Source: RGDT01 sp964630925 (GTDB lineage: Bacteria > Planctomycetota > Planctomycetia > Gemmatales > Gemmataceae). From it: a stretch of 64,000 nucleotides of DNA. The notes beneath the pieces were generated by a model. That model was not told where the DNA came from. It saw only the letters and a program-made list of their open reading frames with translations, and did no database searches. Made by a program: the position numbers and the translations under genes. Location: assembly GCA_964630925.1 (NCBI GenBank), contig CAZVZK010000002.1:62001-126000 (forward strand), in the 5' to 3' direction. This document shows positions 34,839 through 43,500 of this stretch, one piece after another; position 1 is the first letter of the stretch; each line of letters begins with the position of its first letter.

Positions 34839-35018
34839 TTAGCTGCCGGCGATCTTGGTGCCGACGGTGTTGAAGGTGTTGTTGGCGTTGGTGCCCAGGG
34901 TGGTGATGGCGGTGATGCACACCACGATGATGAGCGCCAGCATCACGGCGTACTCGACCGCCGTCGGGCCGTCCTCGTTCTTGATGAAGTTGACCGTAGC
35001 GTTCCAGAGCTTCGACAT
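34839..35018 (-). CDS. Flp/Fap-family type IVb pilin
   Basis: A 59-aa prepilin. The leader MSKLWNATVNFIKNEDG is followed by PTAVEYAVMLALIIVVCITA, the conserved Glu at +5 (after Pro-Thr-Ala-Val) and a hydrophobic pilin helix, the pattern of Flp pilins. The predicted processing site is after Gly17, by a TadV-type peptidase. Flp pilins assemble into tight-adherence (tad) pili for surface attachment. The tad machinery genes are not adjacent. Start at 35018 chosen because GGGAC lies upstream and the extra nine residues of a longer frame would break the leader. Its leader RNA contains a c-di-GMP-I riboswitch, so expression probably follows second-messenger level. Confidence 0.88.
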   Translation of the reverse strand: MSKLWNATVNFIKNEDGPTAVEYAVMLALIIVVCITAITTLGTNANNTFNTVGTKIAGS

Positions 35019-35121
35019 TTTCAGGTCCCTTTCGCAAGTCCACACGATAGGTCGCCGGCAGGTACATCCTGCCCGCTCTGAACGGCCGCTCTTGCCCGTC
35101 GCCCCACCGGCTTACCGGGTG

Positions 35122-35212
35122 GACTACACCTTTCGGCAGCCTGGCAGCCCCCCTATTGGTGGGGCCCTATGGCTTTGCGTCTCGCGATTACTCGCGGTTT
35201 GCCTTTTCGAGG
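35122..35212 (-). promoter_or_regulatory. c-di-GMP-I (GEMM) riboswitch
   Basis: On the minus strand the sequence contains the invariant elements of the class: AAAAGGCAAACC, a stem closed by the GNRA tetraloop GUAA (CGCGA/UCGCG), GAGACGCAAAGCC, then AUAGGGCC, a second stem (GGGCCCC...GGGGGGC) and the 3' GGCUGCCGAAAGG. It starts about 195 bases upstream of the pilin start, all non-coding. A hairpin (CCACCcGG-UAAG-CCGGUGG) at 35103-35119 lies right behind it and may be the expression platform. Confidence 0.85.
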
Positions 35213-35377
35213 AACCCGGCAGGCGTTTCGAGCAGCGATCCGTTCCTGCCAGAAACATGGGATGCGCACGGGGGCTTGTCAAAAGGCTGTCGCGAATTTT
35301 TTCGTGCGCCGCCAGACTCCTCATGATGCGGGCAGAAGCGGGCCGATGTGGAGGTGTGGCCCGGAGGAGGACGCGGC

Positions 35378-35590
35378 ATGAGCGAGCTGGCCCCCGAGGA
35401 GCGTCTGGAGCGTCTGATGCGCCGGCTGCGTTCCGCCGACGACGCGGTGCGCATCCACGCGGCGCTGCGTCTGACCGGCGAGGGCATCGACGCGGCCCGC
35501 GCCCGCCCCGCCCTGACGGAGGCGCTCAACGACGGCGACCCCGAGGTGCGCCGCCTCGCCGCCTGGACGCTGGCGCGGCTGGGCGCCTGA
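35378..35590 (+). CDS. Small HEAT-repeat protein
   Basis: A 70-aa protein with two HEAT-like helical pairs (LMRRLRSADDAVRIHAALRL and LTEALNDGDPEVRRLAAWTL). Such minimal HEAT/PBS-repeat proteins are scaffolds of unknown partner. The ATG at 35378 is preceded by GGAGGAGG. Its stop is one base from the stop codon of the opposite-strand TsaB gene. Whether it is expressed alone is unclear; 70 aa is too short for a whole HEAT solenoid. Confidence 0.6.
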   Translation: MSELAPEERLERLMRRLRSADDAVRIHAALRLTGEGIDAARARPALTEALNDGDPEVRRLAAWTLARLGA

Positions 35591-35591
35591 T

Positions 35592-36242
35592 TCACTTCCC
35601 CAACGCCGCCCACTGGATCTCGGCGCTGCTCGCCTGCACGTAGAGTGGCCCCAGCGTCATCACGTCCGCCGGGGGCGACGCCAGCGCCGCGGCCAGCAGC
35701 GCCTCGGCCCCGGGCCGCCACGTCTCCGGCGCCGTCAGGGGCACGCCGGCGAGGAGCGGGGCGTACCTCTCCAGCCCCGGCCCGGAAGCCCACGCCCCCT
35801 CGCGGCGTGTCCTCAGCCACCCCGCCACAGGGCGGACCTCCAGGGGGCCGGCCGGGGTATGGCCGTCGAACGGCTGGACGTAGACGCTCTCCCTCTGGGC
35901 GTCGGCGATGATGTCGCCGGGGCCGGGCGACGCCTGCCGGGCCAGGACGGCGAACGTCTCGACCCCGATGAGCCTGCAGCCCGTGGCGTAGGCGAGGGTC
36001 TTGGCGGCCATCAGGCCGACGCGGAGGCCGGTGTAACTGCCGGGGCCGACGCCGGCGGCGATGGCGTCGAGGTCGCGCGGCGCCCAGCCGCGGGCGTGGA
36101 GCAATTCGGCAATGAGGGGGACGAGGTCGCGGGCGTTGCGGCGTGCCTCGTCGAGGCGGCGCCAGGCCAGGACGACGCCGGCCTCGGCGACGGCCACGAG
36201 CGGGGCGCGGGTGGAGGTCTCGATGAGGAGCATGCGCGTCAT
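35592..36242 (-). CDS. tsaB: tRNA threonylcarbamoyladenosine biosynthesis protein TsaB
   Basis: A 216-aa protein, TsaB, the non-catalytic partner that with TsaD and TsaE attaches the threonylcarbamoyl group to A37 of ANN-decoding tRNAs. Landmarks are LLIETSTRAPLVAVAE at the N-terminus (ASKHA fold), HARGWAPRDLDAIAAGVGPG and GVGPGSYTGLRVGLMAAKTL, the family's diagnostic sequence. It has the normal length. Start at 36242 (MTRMLL) is used; a second ATG three codons on is an alternative. No tsaD or tsaE is nearby. Confidence 0.9.
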   Translation of the reverse strand: MTRMLLIETSTRAPLVAVAEAGVVLAWRRLDEARRNARDLVPLIAELLHARGWAPRDLDAIAAGVGPGSYTGLRVGLMAAKTLAYATGCRLIGVETFAVLARQASPGPGDIIADAQRESVYVQPFDGHTPAGPLEVRPVAGWLRTRREGAWASGPGLERYAPLLAGVPLTAPETWRPGAEALLAAALASPPADVMTLGPLYVQASSAEIQWAALGK

Positions 36243-36302
36243 CCCCGCAGGGTAGCAGGGCGCGGGGTGGTTGGCGAGGCCGGGCGCGCGTAGAATCGAG
36301 GC

Positions 36303-36869
36303 ATGTCCGACACGATCCTGATCCACACCGACGGCGCGTCGCGCGGCAACCCCGGCGCGGCGGCGTTCGCGTACACCATCGAGGTCCCGGGTCAGGACGC
36401 CATCGAGGAGGCGGCCACGCTGGGGACGATGACGAACAACCAGGCGGAGTACACCGGCCTCGTGCGGGCACTGGAGCACCTGGTGAAGCTGGGGGCGGCG
36501 CTGCCGGCGGTGGTGCATTCGGACAGCGAGCTGATGGTGAAGCAGGTGCGCGGCGAGTACCGCGTGAAGAACGAGGAGCTGCGTCCGCTGTGCGAGGAGG
36601 CGCGGCGTCTGATCGCGAAGGCGCCGGGCGGGGTGACGTTGAAGCACGTCCGCCGCGAGCAGAACAAGCGGGCGGACGAGCTGTGCAACCAGGTGCTGGA
36701 CGGCGAGCGGATGTCGTCGCCGGAGCACGAGCCGTGGGCGCGGAAGCGGACGCTATCGCTGTCGGGCGAGGCCGTCGAGATCCTGCGCGCGGCGGGGCTG
36801 AAGACGCCGGAGCGTGTGTGGGTGGAGCTGGCGGCGCTGCTGTCGCGGCACGGGGTGCGTGTGCCGTGA
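36303..36869 (+). CDS. RNase HI-like protein
   Basis: A 188-aa protein. Residues 1-135 are an RNase HI fold with all four active-site acids: D10 in HTDGASRGNPG, E49 in NNQAEYTGL, D74 in VHSDSELMV and D125 in NKRADELCN. It resembles the YpdQ/Rv2228c-type RNase H rather than E. coli RnhA, lacking the basic protrusion. The C-terminal 50 residues are an added helical part of unknown role. It would cut RNA in RNA-DNA hybrids. It starts 60 bases from the divergent TsaB gene, and TAGAAT at 36291-36296 may be the -10. Confidence 0.88.
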   Translation: MSDTILIHTDGASRGNPGAAAFAYTIEVPGQDAIEEAATLGTMTNNQAEYTGLVRALEHLVKLGAALPAVVHSDSELMVKQVRGEYRVKNEELRPLCEEARRLIAKAPGGVTLKHVRREQNKRADELCNQVLDGERMSSPEHEPWARKRTLSLSGEAVEILRAAGLKTPERVWVELAALLSRHGVRVP

Positions 36870-36875
36870 ATAGGG

Positions 36876-37172
36876 GTCAGGGGTCAGGGGTCAGGGGTCA
36901 GTAAGAAAAACAGCCAGTCAACAGCCAAGAACAACAGCCATGGCCAGGAAGCCCCGCCCTCAAGGGCGGGTCTACAAACCCAAGCCCGGTGAACCGGGCT
37001 CAAAGCCAGCCGGCTGCTGGGTTTGTAGACCCGCTCTTGAGGGCGGGGCGTCCGCCCGCCGTGCGCCCAGCCATCCCCGACTGCCCTGGGCCAGGAAGGG
37101 GGGGCTTGTCTTCACTTGTCGTCACTTGTCTTCTCTTGGCTGTTCATTTTCTTACTGACCCCTGACCCCTGA
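36876..37172. repeat. Inverted-repeat-bounded repeat cluster containing a REPIN
   Basis: Outer arms are inverted: ggggtcaggggtcagtaagaaaaacagcca (to about 36914) and the reverse complement near 37141-37172 (tggctgttcattttcttactgacccctgac). Inside sit a two-hairpin REP block and its inverted partner (36952-37049). Internal ttgtcttcacttgtcgtcacttgtcttc at 37108-37135 is a short direct repeat. No gene is credible in this 420-base gap. Confidence 0.7.
36952..37049. mobile_element. REPIN-like pair of inverted REP hairpins
   Basis: The left unit repeats the RAYT block (ccccgccctcaagggcggg, tctacaaaccca, agcccggtgaaccgggct). The right unit is the inverted partner (gggtttgtagacccgctc, ttgagggcgggg) about 10 bases away. 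It is a non-autonomous two-REP unit matching the ends of the RAYT element 21 kb away, so that transposase probably acts on it. Confidence 0.75.
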
Positions 37173-37290
37173 ACCTGGTTGCCATTGACTTCACTCGGGG
37201 CTTCGACTAAAGCCCCCGCCCTCCGGACCGATACGCGCGCCCGGCCGGCCCGGCGGGGCCGATTGTCCTTGTTCGTGGGGGCCAGGATCC

Positions 37291-39636
37291 ATGCAGACGG
37301 CGCATCGCACCCTCCGGTGGCTCCTGGCCCTGATGATGTCGGCCCTCGCGGCCGGGCTCGTGATGGCCCAGGCCGCCCCGCGGCCCGTCGTCAGCGACAT
37401 CCTCATCCAGGGGAACCGGCTCGTCGCCAGCGAGCACATCCGCAACCAGCTCTCCACCCGCGTCGGCAAGGAGCTGGCCCCGGAGGCATTGCAGGAGGAC
37501 GTCCGCGCCCTCTTCGGCACCAGGCAGTACGCCAACGTGTGGGCCGACCAGGTGCCGGACGGGCCGGGGCGGGTGAAGGTCATCATCAACATCCGCGACC
37601 ACGCCAGCGTCGTCCGGTCGGTGGACTACCTGGGCAACGCCAAGCTCTCCCGCGACGACCTCGACGCGATCACCGGCGTGCGCAAGGGCATGCCGTGCAA
37701 CCCCTACGCGAACAAGGTGGCCTGCCAGAAGATCGTCGCCCGCTACCGCGACGAGGGCAAGCCCTGGGCGTCGTGCGTCCTCGCCAAGGGGGGCGAGGTG
37801 GGCGACACCGAGGTCCTCTTCCGCATCTCCGAGGGGCCGTACGTCCGCATCTCGTCCATCGACTTCACGGGGAACAGCTTCGTCTCCGCCGAGGTGCTGA
37901 GGCAGCGCATCAACAGCAGCGCCGTCATCGGCAGCCGCATCGGCCTCAACACCAGCATCGGCGGGACGTTCAACCCGGCCCTGGTGGAGCACGACGCCAG
38001 CGAGCTGCTCAAGTACTACCGCAGCTTCGGCTACCACGACGTGCGCATCTCGCGGGAGCTGAACTACGCTACGGACGGCCGCACGGTGGGGGTGACGTTC
38101 CACATCAGCGAGGGCGTGCGGTACAAGGTGCTGGGCAAGCCGCAGGTGAGCGGCTACCGCTCCGGGCCGGTGGAGGCCCTCGAGACGCTGACCTCGCTCA
38201 AGGCGAATGAGTACTACGACCAGCGGACCATCGAGTCGGACAAGGTGCGTATCCGCAACTACGTCGGCTACACGGGCCGGGACACCCGCGTCGTGGACGA
38301 GCACACGCTGGTGGCGGAGAAGCCGGGGTTCGTGCGGGTCAACTACCAGGTGCTGGAGGAGCAGCCGGCCCGGGTGGGGCAGATCCTCATCATCGGCAAC
38401 GACCGGACGCAGCAGAACGTGATCCTGCGGCAGCTGCCGCTGTATCCCGGGCAGATCCTGACGTACCCCGACCTGAAGCAGGCGGAGGCGAACCTGGCGC
38501 GGCTGGGGATCTTCGGCGGGATGCCGTCGGTGACGGTGCTGCCCGACCCGTTCAACCCGGACAGCCAGTTCAAGACGATCCGCGTGGACGTGGAGGAGAC
38601 CAGCACCGGCAGCCTGATGTTCGGCCTGGGCGTCAACTCCGACGCGGGGTTCACCGGCAGCGTCGTGCTGAACGAGCGCAACTTCGACCTGTTCCGCCCG
38701 CCCACCAGCCTGGAGGACGCCATCTCCGGCAACGCCTTCCGCGGTGCGGGACAGGAGTTCCGGCTGGAGGCGGTGCCGGGCACGCAGGTGCAGCGTTACA
38801 TGGCGAGCTTCCGCGAGCCGTTCCTGTTCGACAGCCCGTACTCGCTGACGACCTCCGGGTACTTCTTCCAGCGCTATTACAACGAGTACAGCGAGGAACG
38901 CCTGGGGGCGCGGTTCACCCTGGGCCGCAAGATCGCCGACTACTGGAGCATCGCGGCCACGGTGCGGGCCGAGACGGTGAAGGTGGGCAACGTGGTGCCG
39001 TTCGCGCCGGAAGACTACCTGAGCGTGGTCGGCGATAATTTCCAGGTGGGCGCTCGTGTCGGCATCACCTACGACGACCGCGACAGCCTGCTGCGGCCCA
39101 CGAAGGGGCAGAACGCCGAGCTGGCGTACGAGCAGGTGGCGGGCGACCGCGTCTTCCCGCTGGTGAACTTCGAGTTCAACAAGTACTGGACGGTGGCGCA
39201 GCGGGCGGACGGCAGCGGCAAGCACGTCGTCGCCTTCCACAACCAGGTCGGGTGGGCCGGGAGCAACACGCCCGTTTACGAGCGGTTCTTCGGCGGCGGC
39301 TTCCGCTCGATCCGCGGCTTCCAGTACCGCGGGGTGGGCCCGGACGTGAACGGGTTCAAGGTGGGCGGCGACTTCCTGTTCCTGAACAGCATCGAGTACC
39401 AGATGCCCATCCGTGCGAGCGACCAGGTGTTCGCGGTGGCGTTCGTGGACACGGGCACGGTGTCGCCGCGCATCGACAAGTGGGACGACTACCGGGTGAC
39501 GGCGGGCTTCGGCATCCGGTTCACGGTGCCGATGCTGGGGCCGGTGCCCATCGCGCTGGACTTCGGGTTCCCGATCATCAAGGGGCGGTTCGACCAGGAG
39601 CAGGTGTTCAACTTCTGGATGGGCTTCACGCGGTGA
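37291..39636 (+). CDS. bamA: Outer-membrane protein assembly factor BamA
   Basis: A 781-aa Omp85 protein. A signal peptide (about 1-28, LLALMMSALAAGLVMAQ) precedes POTRA domains (DILIQGNRLVASEHIRNQL, ...RISSIDFTGNSFVSAEVLRQ, ...VGQILIIGNDRTQQNVILRQ) and a C-terminal 16-strand barrel (from about residue 435, SLMFGLGVNSDAGFTGSVVL), including the loop-6 motif FRSIRGFQYRG, the VRGF/Y element of Omp85 proteins. Length agrees with BamA. It ends in WMGFTR rather than in an aromatic residue. BamA folds and inserts barrels in the outer membrane, so the organism has a Gram-negative-type envelope. No BamB-E or LptD neighbour is seen. Confidence 0.9.
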   Translation: MQTAHRTLRWLLALMMSALAAGLVMAQAAPRPVVSDILIQGNRLVASEHIRNQLSTRVGKELAPEALQEDVRALFGTRQYANVWADQVPDGPGRVKVIINIRDHASVVRSVDYLGNAKLSRDDLDAITGVRKGMPCNPYANKVACQKIVARYRDEGKPWASCVLAKGGEVGDTEVLFRISEGPYVRISSIDFTGNSFVSAEVLRQRINSSAVIGSRIGLNTSIGGTFNPALVEHDASELLKYYRSFGYHDVRISRELNYATDGRTVGVTFHISEGVRYKVLGKPQVSGYRSGPVEALETLTSLKANEYYDQRTIESDKVRIRNYVGYTGRDTRVVDEHTLVAEKPGFVRVNYQVLEEQPARVGQILIIGNDRTQQNVILRQLPLYPGQILTYPDLKQAEANLARLGIFGGMPSVTVLPDPFNPDSQFKTIRVDVEETSTGSLMFGLGVNSDAGFTGSVVLNERNFDLFRPPTSLEDAISGNAFRGAGQEFRLEAVPGTQVQRYMASFREPFLFDSPYSLTTSGYFFQRYYNEYSEERLGARFTLGRKIADYWSIAATVRAETVKVGNVVPFAPEDYLSVVGDNFQVGARVGITYDDRDSLLRPTKGQNAELAYEQVAGDRVFPLVNFEFNKYWTVAQRADGSGKHVVAFHNQVGWAGSNTPVYERFFGGGFRSIRGFQYRGVGPDVNGFKVGGDFLFLNSIEYQMPIRASDQVFAVAFVDTGTVSPRIDKWDDYRVTAGFGIRFTVPMLGPVPIALDFGFPIIKGRFDQEQVFNFWMGFTR

Positions 39637-39673
39637 CCGGCCGCCGAGGGGTCAGCGTTCAGGTGCGGAAGAG

Positions 39674-39716
39674 GACAGCCAGTGAGCAGCCGAGAGCCGG
39701 CGATTCACTGGCTGTC
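39674..39716. repeat. 12-bp inverted repeat at the decayed ATPase start
   Basis: GACAGCCAGTGA at 39674-39685 is the exact inverse of TCACTGGCTGTC at 39705-39716. The preceding ggggtcagcgttcag and the cagccagt core resemble the outer arms at 36876-37172, so a related element may have caused the truncation of the ATPase gene. Confidence 0.6.
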
Positions 39717-40254
39717 TTCTGAGAGGCGCAGGGCGCGGCTTGAGAAGATCAAGGAGACGCTGGCCCACATCGACTGGTACGAGGGGCTCGCGATCCCGGA
39801 GGGCCTCAGCCCCGGAGAGCGGAGCATCCGCATCCGGGACCGTTTCCTCCCCGCCGACGCCCTCTTCGACCAGCGGAGCGCCAACGAGGGATTCCTCTTT
39901 CTGCTGTTCTACAGCACCCTACTCATCAGCCCGGAGACGCCGGCCTTCTTCGCCATCGACAACATCGACGCCTCCCTCAACCCGAAACCGTGCATCGCCC
40001 TGCTGCGTCAAGTGGCCGCGCTGGCGAAGGACTTCGACAAGCAAGTTATCCTCACGACGCACAACCCGGCGGTGCTGGACGGGTTCGATCTCCACGACGA
40101 AGAGCAACGGCTCGTCGTCGTCGATCGCGACACGGCTGGCCACACTCGCGTCCAGCGGATCGGCGCACCCAGGCCGGCTCCGGGCCCGCCACCGGTGGCT
40201 CTCACGGAAGCGTTCATGCGCGGCTACATCGGCGGCTTACCCAATCATTTCTGA
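39682..40254 (+). pseudogene. N-terminally truncated AAA15/21-type ATPase
   Basis: 190 codons corresponding to the C-terminal half of an OLD/AAA_21-type ATPase. The signature region is SANEGFLFLLFYSTLLI, followed by a Walker B with Asn-Ile-Asp (FFAIDNIDASLNP) and the H-loop TTHNPAVLDG; the tail FMRGYIGGLPNHF is characteristic of this family. The Walker A and the N-terminal 150 or more residues are absent. An inverted repeat (39674-39716) covers the apparent GTG start, and the first 15 residues come from it. It therefore cannot be an active ATPase. Followed 22 bases later by the stub of a partner gene. Confidence 0.75.
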
Positions 40255-40275
40255 TTCTTATCGTCGGGGTGGCGA

Positions 40276-40386
40276 TTGCTCACGTTCGGGATCATCGCGG
40301 AGGGGCAGTGCGATCAGCAGGTGATCGGGAACATCCTCGTCGGCTACTTCAAGGACGACGCGGGTGAGCCTGTCGTCAGGCGGTGC
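40276..40386 (+). pseudogene. Truncated partner gene of the ATPase
   Basis: About 35 codons starting at a TTG (40276): LTFGIIAEGQCDQQVIGNIL, the start of a TOPRIM/DUF4276-like partner (the pattern GIIAEGxxDxxVxxNIL). The frame then runs into unrelated GC-rich sequence, and beyond 40600 it is antisense to the sigma/kinase gene. Only the N-terminal strand and the first acidic residues remain. It probably belonged with the upstream ATPase as a two-gene module. The DNA from 40390 to 40599 has no recognisable feature. Confidence 0.6.
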
Positions 40387-40599
40387 AGCCGAGGCCGGAC
40401 ACCTCCGACACTCCGCCCCGCTCGGGGGCTGGTCGCAATCCGAGCCTTGAAGTCTTCGTCAAACAGCTCGATGCGGTGCGGGTTCGGCTGTGTACGGGCC
40501 ATTCAGCCGCTCCCGAAGGGCAGCCCACCAAGCACGCCGACGCGCCCGATAAGCCACCGAGCTGAACGGCCTCACCGACAGCGCCCCCGCGAAGCCCAG

Positions 40600-43500
40600 T
40601 CACCCCGCCCGTGTCCCGATGTCCCACACCTTGACCGTCCCGTCGTCGCTGGCCGACGCCAGGGCGGCGCCGTCCGGGCGGAACGCCACCGCGTTCACCG
40701 CCCGCGTGTGGCCCCGCAGCGCCAGCACCTCACGCGCCTCCCGCACGCCCCAGACCCGCACCGTCTGGTCCTCGCCGGCGGACGCCAGGAGCATGCCGTC
40801 CGGCGAGAACGCGACCTTGTACACGCGGCCCGCGTGGCCTTCCAGCGCCGCCAGCTCCGTGCCGCCGGGCCAGCCCCACAGGCGCACGACGCCGTCGCCG
40901 CCCGCCGACGCGATGACCCCGCCGCACGGGCCGAACGCCACCCCCAGCACCTTGAGCGGTTGTGGCGGCAGGACGCCGAGGGTCGCCCCCGTCGCGGCGT
41001 CCCACACGCGGACGACGCGGTCGGTACCGGACGACGCCAGCATCCGCCCGCAGGCGCTAAACGCCACGTCCCACACCCAGTTCGTGTGGCGGCACGGCGC
41101 GAAGGCCTCCGCGCCCGTCGCCACGTCCCACACGCGCACCGTGCGGTCCCACGCGGCGGAGGCGAGGCGCGTCCCGTCGGGGCTGAACGCCACGCGATAG
41201 ATGCGGTCGGCGTGGCCGCGCAACACCTTCGAGCCGCCCCCCTCGTCCCACAGCCGGATCGTCTTGTCGCCCGACCCCGAGACGAGGGCCCTCCCATCCG
41301 GGCTGAAGGTCACGGAGGTGACGAGGGCCTCGTGGCCGCGGAAGGTGTTCCTGGCCGCGCCGGTGCGGGCGTCCCACACGCGGGCCGTCAGGTCGTCGCC
41401 GCAGGAGGCGAGGCGTGAGCCGTCCGGCGAGAACGCCACGCCACGCACCGGGCCGGCGTGGTCGCGCACGGTGAGGAGGACCGCCGGGCCGGGCGCGTCC
41501 TCCTCCGTGGCGTCCCACACGCGGACCGTGCGGTCGTCGCCGCACGACGCCAGGCGGCGCCCGTCGGGGCTGACGGCCAGCCCGCGCACGTCGTCGATGT
41601 GGCCGCGCAGGGTGACCGCCTCCCGGCAGGATTGGACGTCCCAGATGCGGACGGTCTTGTCCTCGCCTGCCGAGGCCAGCCGCGCCGCGTCGAGGAACAC
41701 GACGGCGTGGACGGGGCCGGCGTGCCCGCGTAGCACGCCGGCCTCTTGCCCGGACGCGGCCTCCCACAGGCGTACCGCGGTGCCGCCCCCGCCCGAGGCG
41801 ACGAGCTGGCCGTCCGGGCTGAACGCCACGCTCCAGACGTGGGCGTCGTGGCCGAGCAGCCTCGCCCGCTCCGCGCCGGACGCGGTGTCCCAGAGGATGA
41901 CCGTGCGGTCGTTGCTCGCGGAGGCGAGGGTCTTGCCGTCCGGGCTGAAGGCGACGGCGTTGACGAAGCCCTCGTGCCCCGCCAGCGTCGTCGCCGCCCC
42001 CGTGGCCGCGTCCCACAGCCTGACGGTGCGGTCGTCGCTGGCAGAGGCGATGAGGCCGCCGTCGGGCGACCAGGCGACGCCGACCACCACGTCGCCGTGC
42101 CCCGTCAGCTCCCGCGTGGCGCGGGACGCGAGGTCCCACACCTTGACGACGCCGGCCTGGCTGGCCCCCGCCACACGCAGGCCGTCGGGGCTGAAGCAGA
42201 CGGAGTAGATCTGATCGGCGTGGCCGGAGATCGTGTCCAGCAGCGCCCCGGTGCGGGCGTCGCGCAGGCACAGGGCCTGGTCGTCGCCGGCGCTGATGAG
42301 CCGTGTGCCGTCGGGGGAGAAGGCGACGGAGTAGACGACATCCTGGTGTTCGGACAGGGTGAGCCAGCGTCCGCCGAGCAGGCCCTTGAGGCAACGCCAC
42401 TCCCAGCCCCGCAGGTCCGGACGGCAGGCGTCGAGGAGCTGGCCCGCGCGCTGCGGGGCGTCAGCCCACTCGCGCTCGGCGAGGGCGACGTTGTGGAAGT
42501 ACAGCTCGGTCTCGCGGCCCCGTGAGGCGGAGTCGGGCCGATCCGTCGGGCGGCCGTTGAGGAAGTTGTCGAGGTCGTGGGCCAGGGCGGCGGCGGAGGC
42601 GTACCGGCGGGCGGGGCTCTTCTCAAGACACTTGACGCAGACGGCATCCAGGTCCGCGTCGATGGCGGGGCGGAGGCTACGCGGTGAGGTCGGATCCTCG
42701 GTAAGGACGCGGTGCAGGAGGCCCGCGGCGGAGCCGCCGGCGAACGGCGGGCCGCCGGTGAGGCACTCGTAGAGGATGGCGCCCAGCCCGTACACGTCGG
42801 CGAGCGGGCCGACGCCCTTGTCGCCGCGGGCCTGCTCCGGGGCCATGTAGCGGAAGGTGCCCATGACGGCGCCCGTGCTGGTGAGGCCGGACTCGTCGAG
42901 CCTCTTGGCGAGGCCGAAGTCGGTGATCTTGGGGGTGCCGTCGGCGGCGAGGAGGACGTTGGCCGGCTTGAGGTCGCGGTGGATGACGTTGGCGGCGTGG
43001 GCCGCCTGCATCGCCCCCGCCAGCCTGGCCGCCAAAGAGGCCGCCTCGCGCGGGGGGAGCGGCCCCTGGGCGAGGCGGGCGTCGAGGGAGCCTCCGGCGC
43101 AGTATTCGAGGGCCATGAACGGCAGGCCGAGGTGCTCACCGACCTCGAAGATCTGCACGATATTCGGGTGCTGGAGGGAGGCGATGGCCTGGCCCTCGGT
43201 GCGGAAGCGGGCCAGCTCCTGCGTGCCGGCGTTGGTGCCGGACAGGATCATCTTGAGGGCGCAGACGCGCCCGAGGCCGAGGTGGCGGGCCTTGTAGACG
43301 ACCCCCATCCCGCCGCGCCCCAGCTCCCCTAGGATCTCGTAGCCCGGCGGCGCCGTGGGGGCCGCGGCCGGGCCCCCGGTGTGGGCCACGGTCTTGTCGG
43401 CCGTCATCTCGCCCTCCCAGTGCTTGCGGATCACCTTGAGGCCACGCTCGACCGTGCGCTCCACGCAGCCGAGCAGGGCGGCGATCTCGGCGTTGGTGTG

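Noticed and set aside
40387..41418. A 380-aa protein starting at TTG 40276
   Set aside because: After about 35 codons the frame is junk, then antisense to the sigma/kinase gene.
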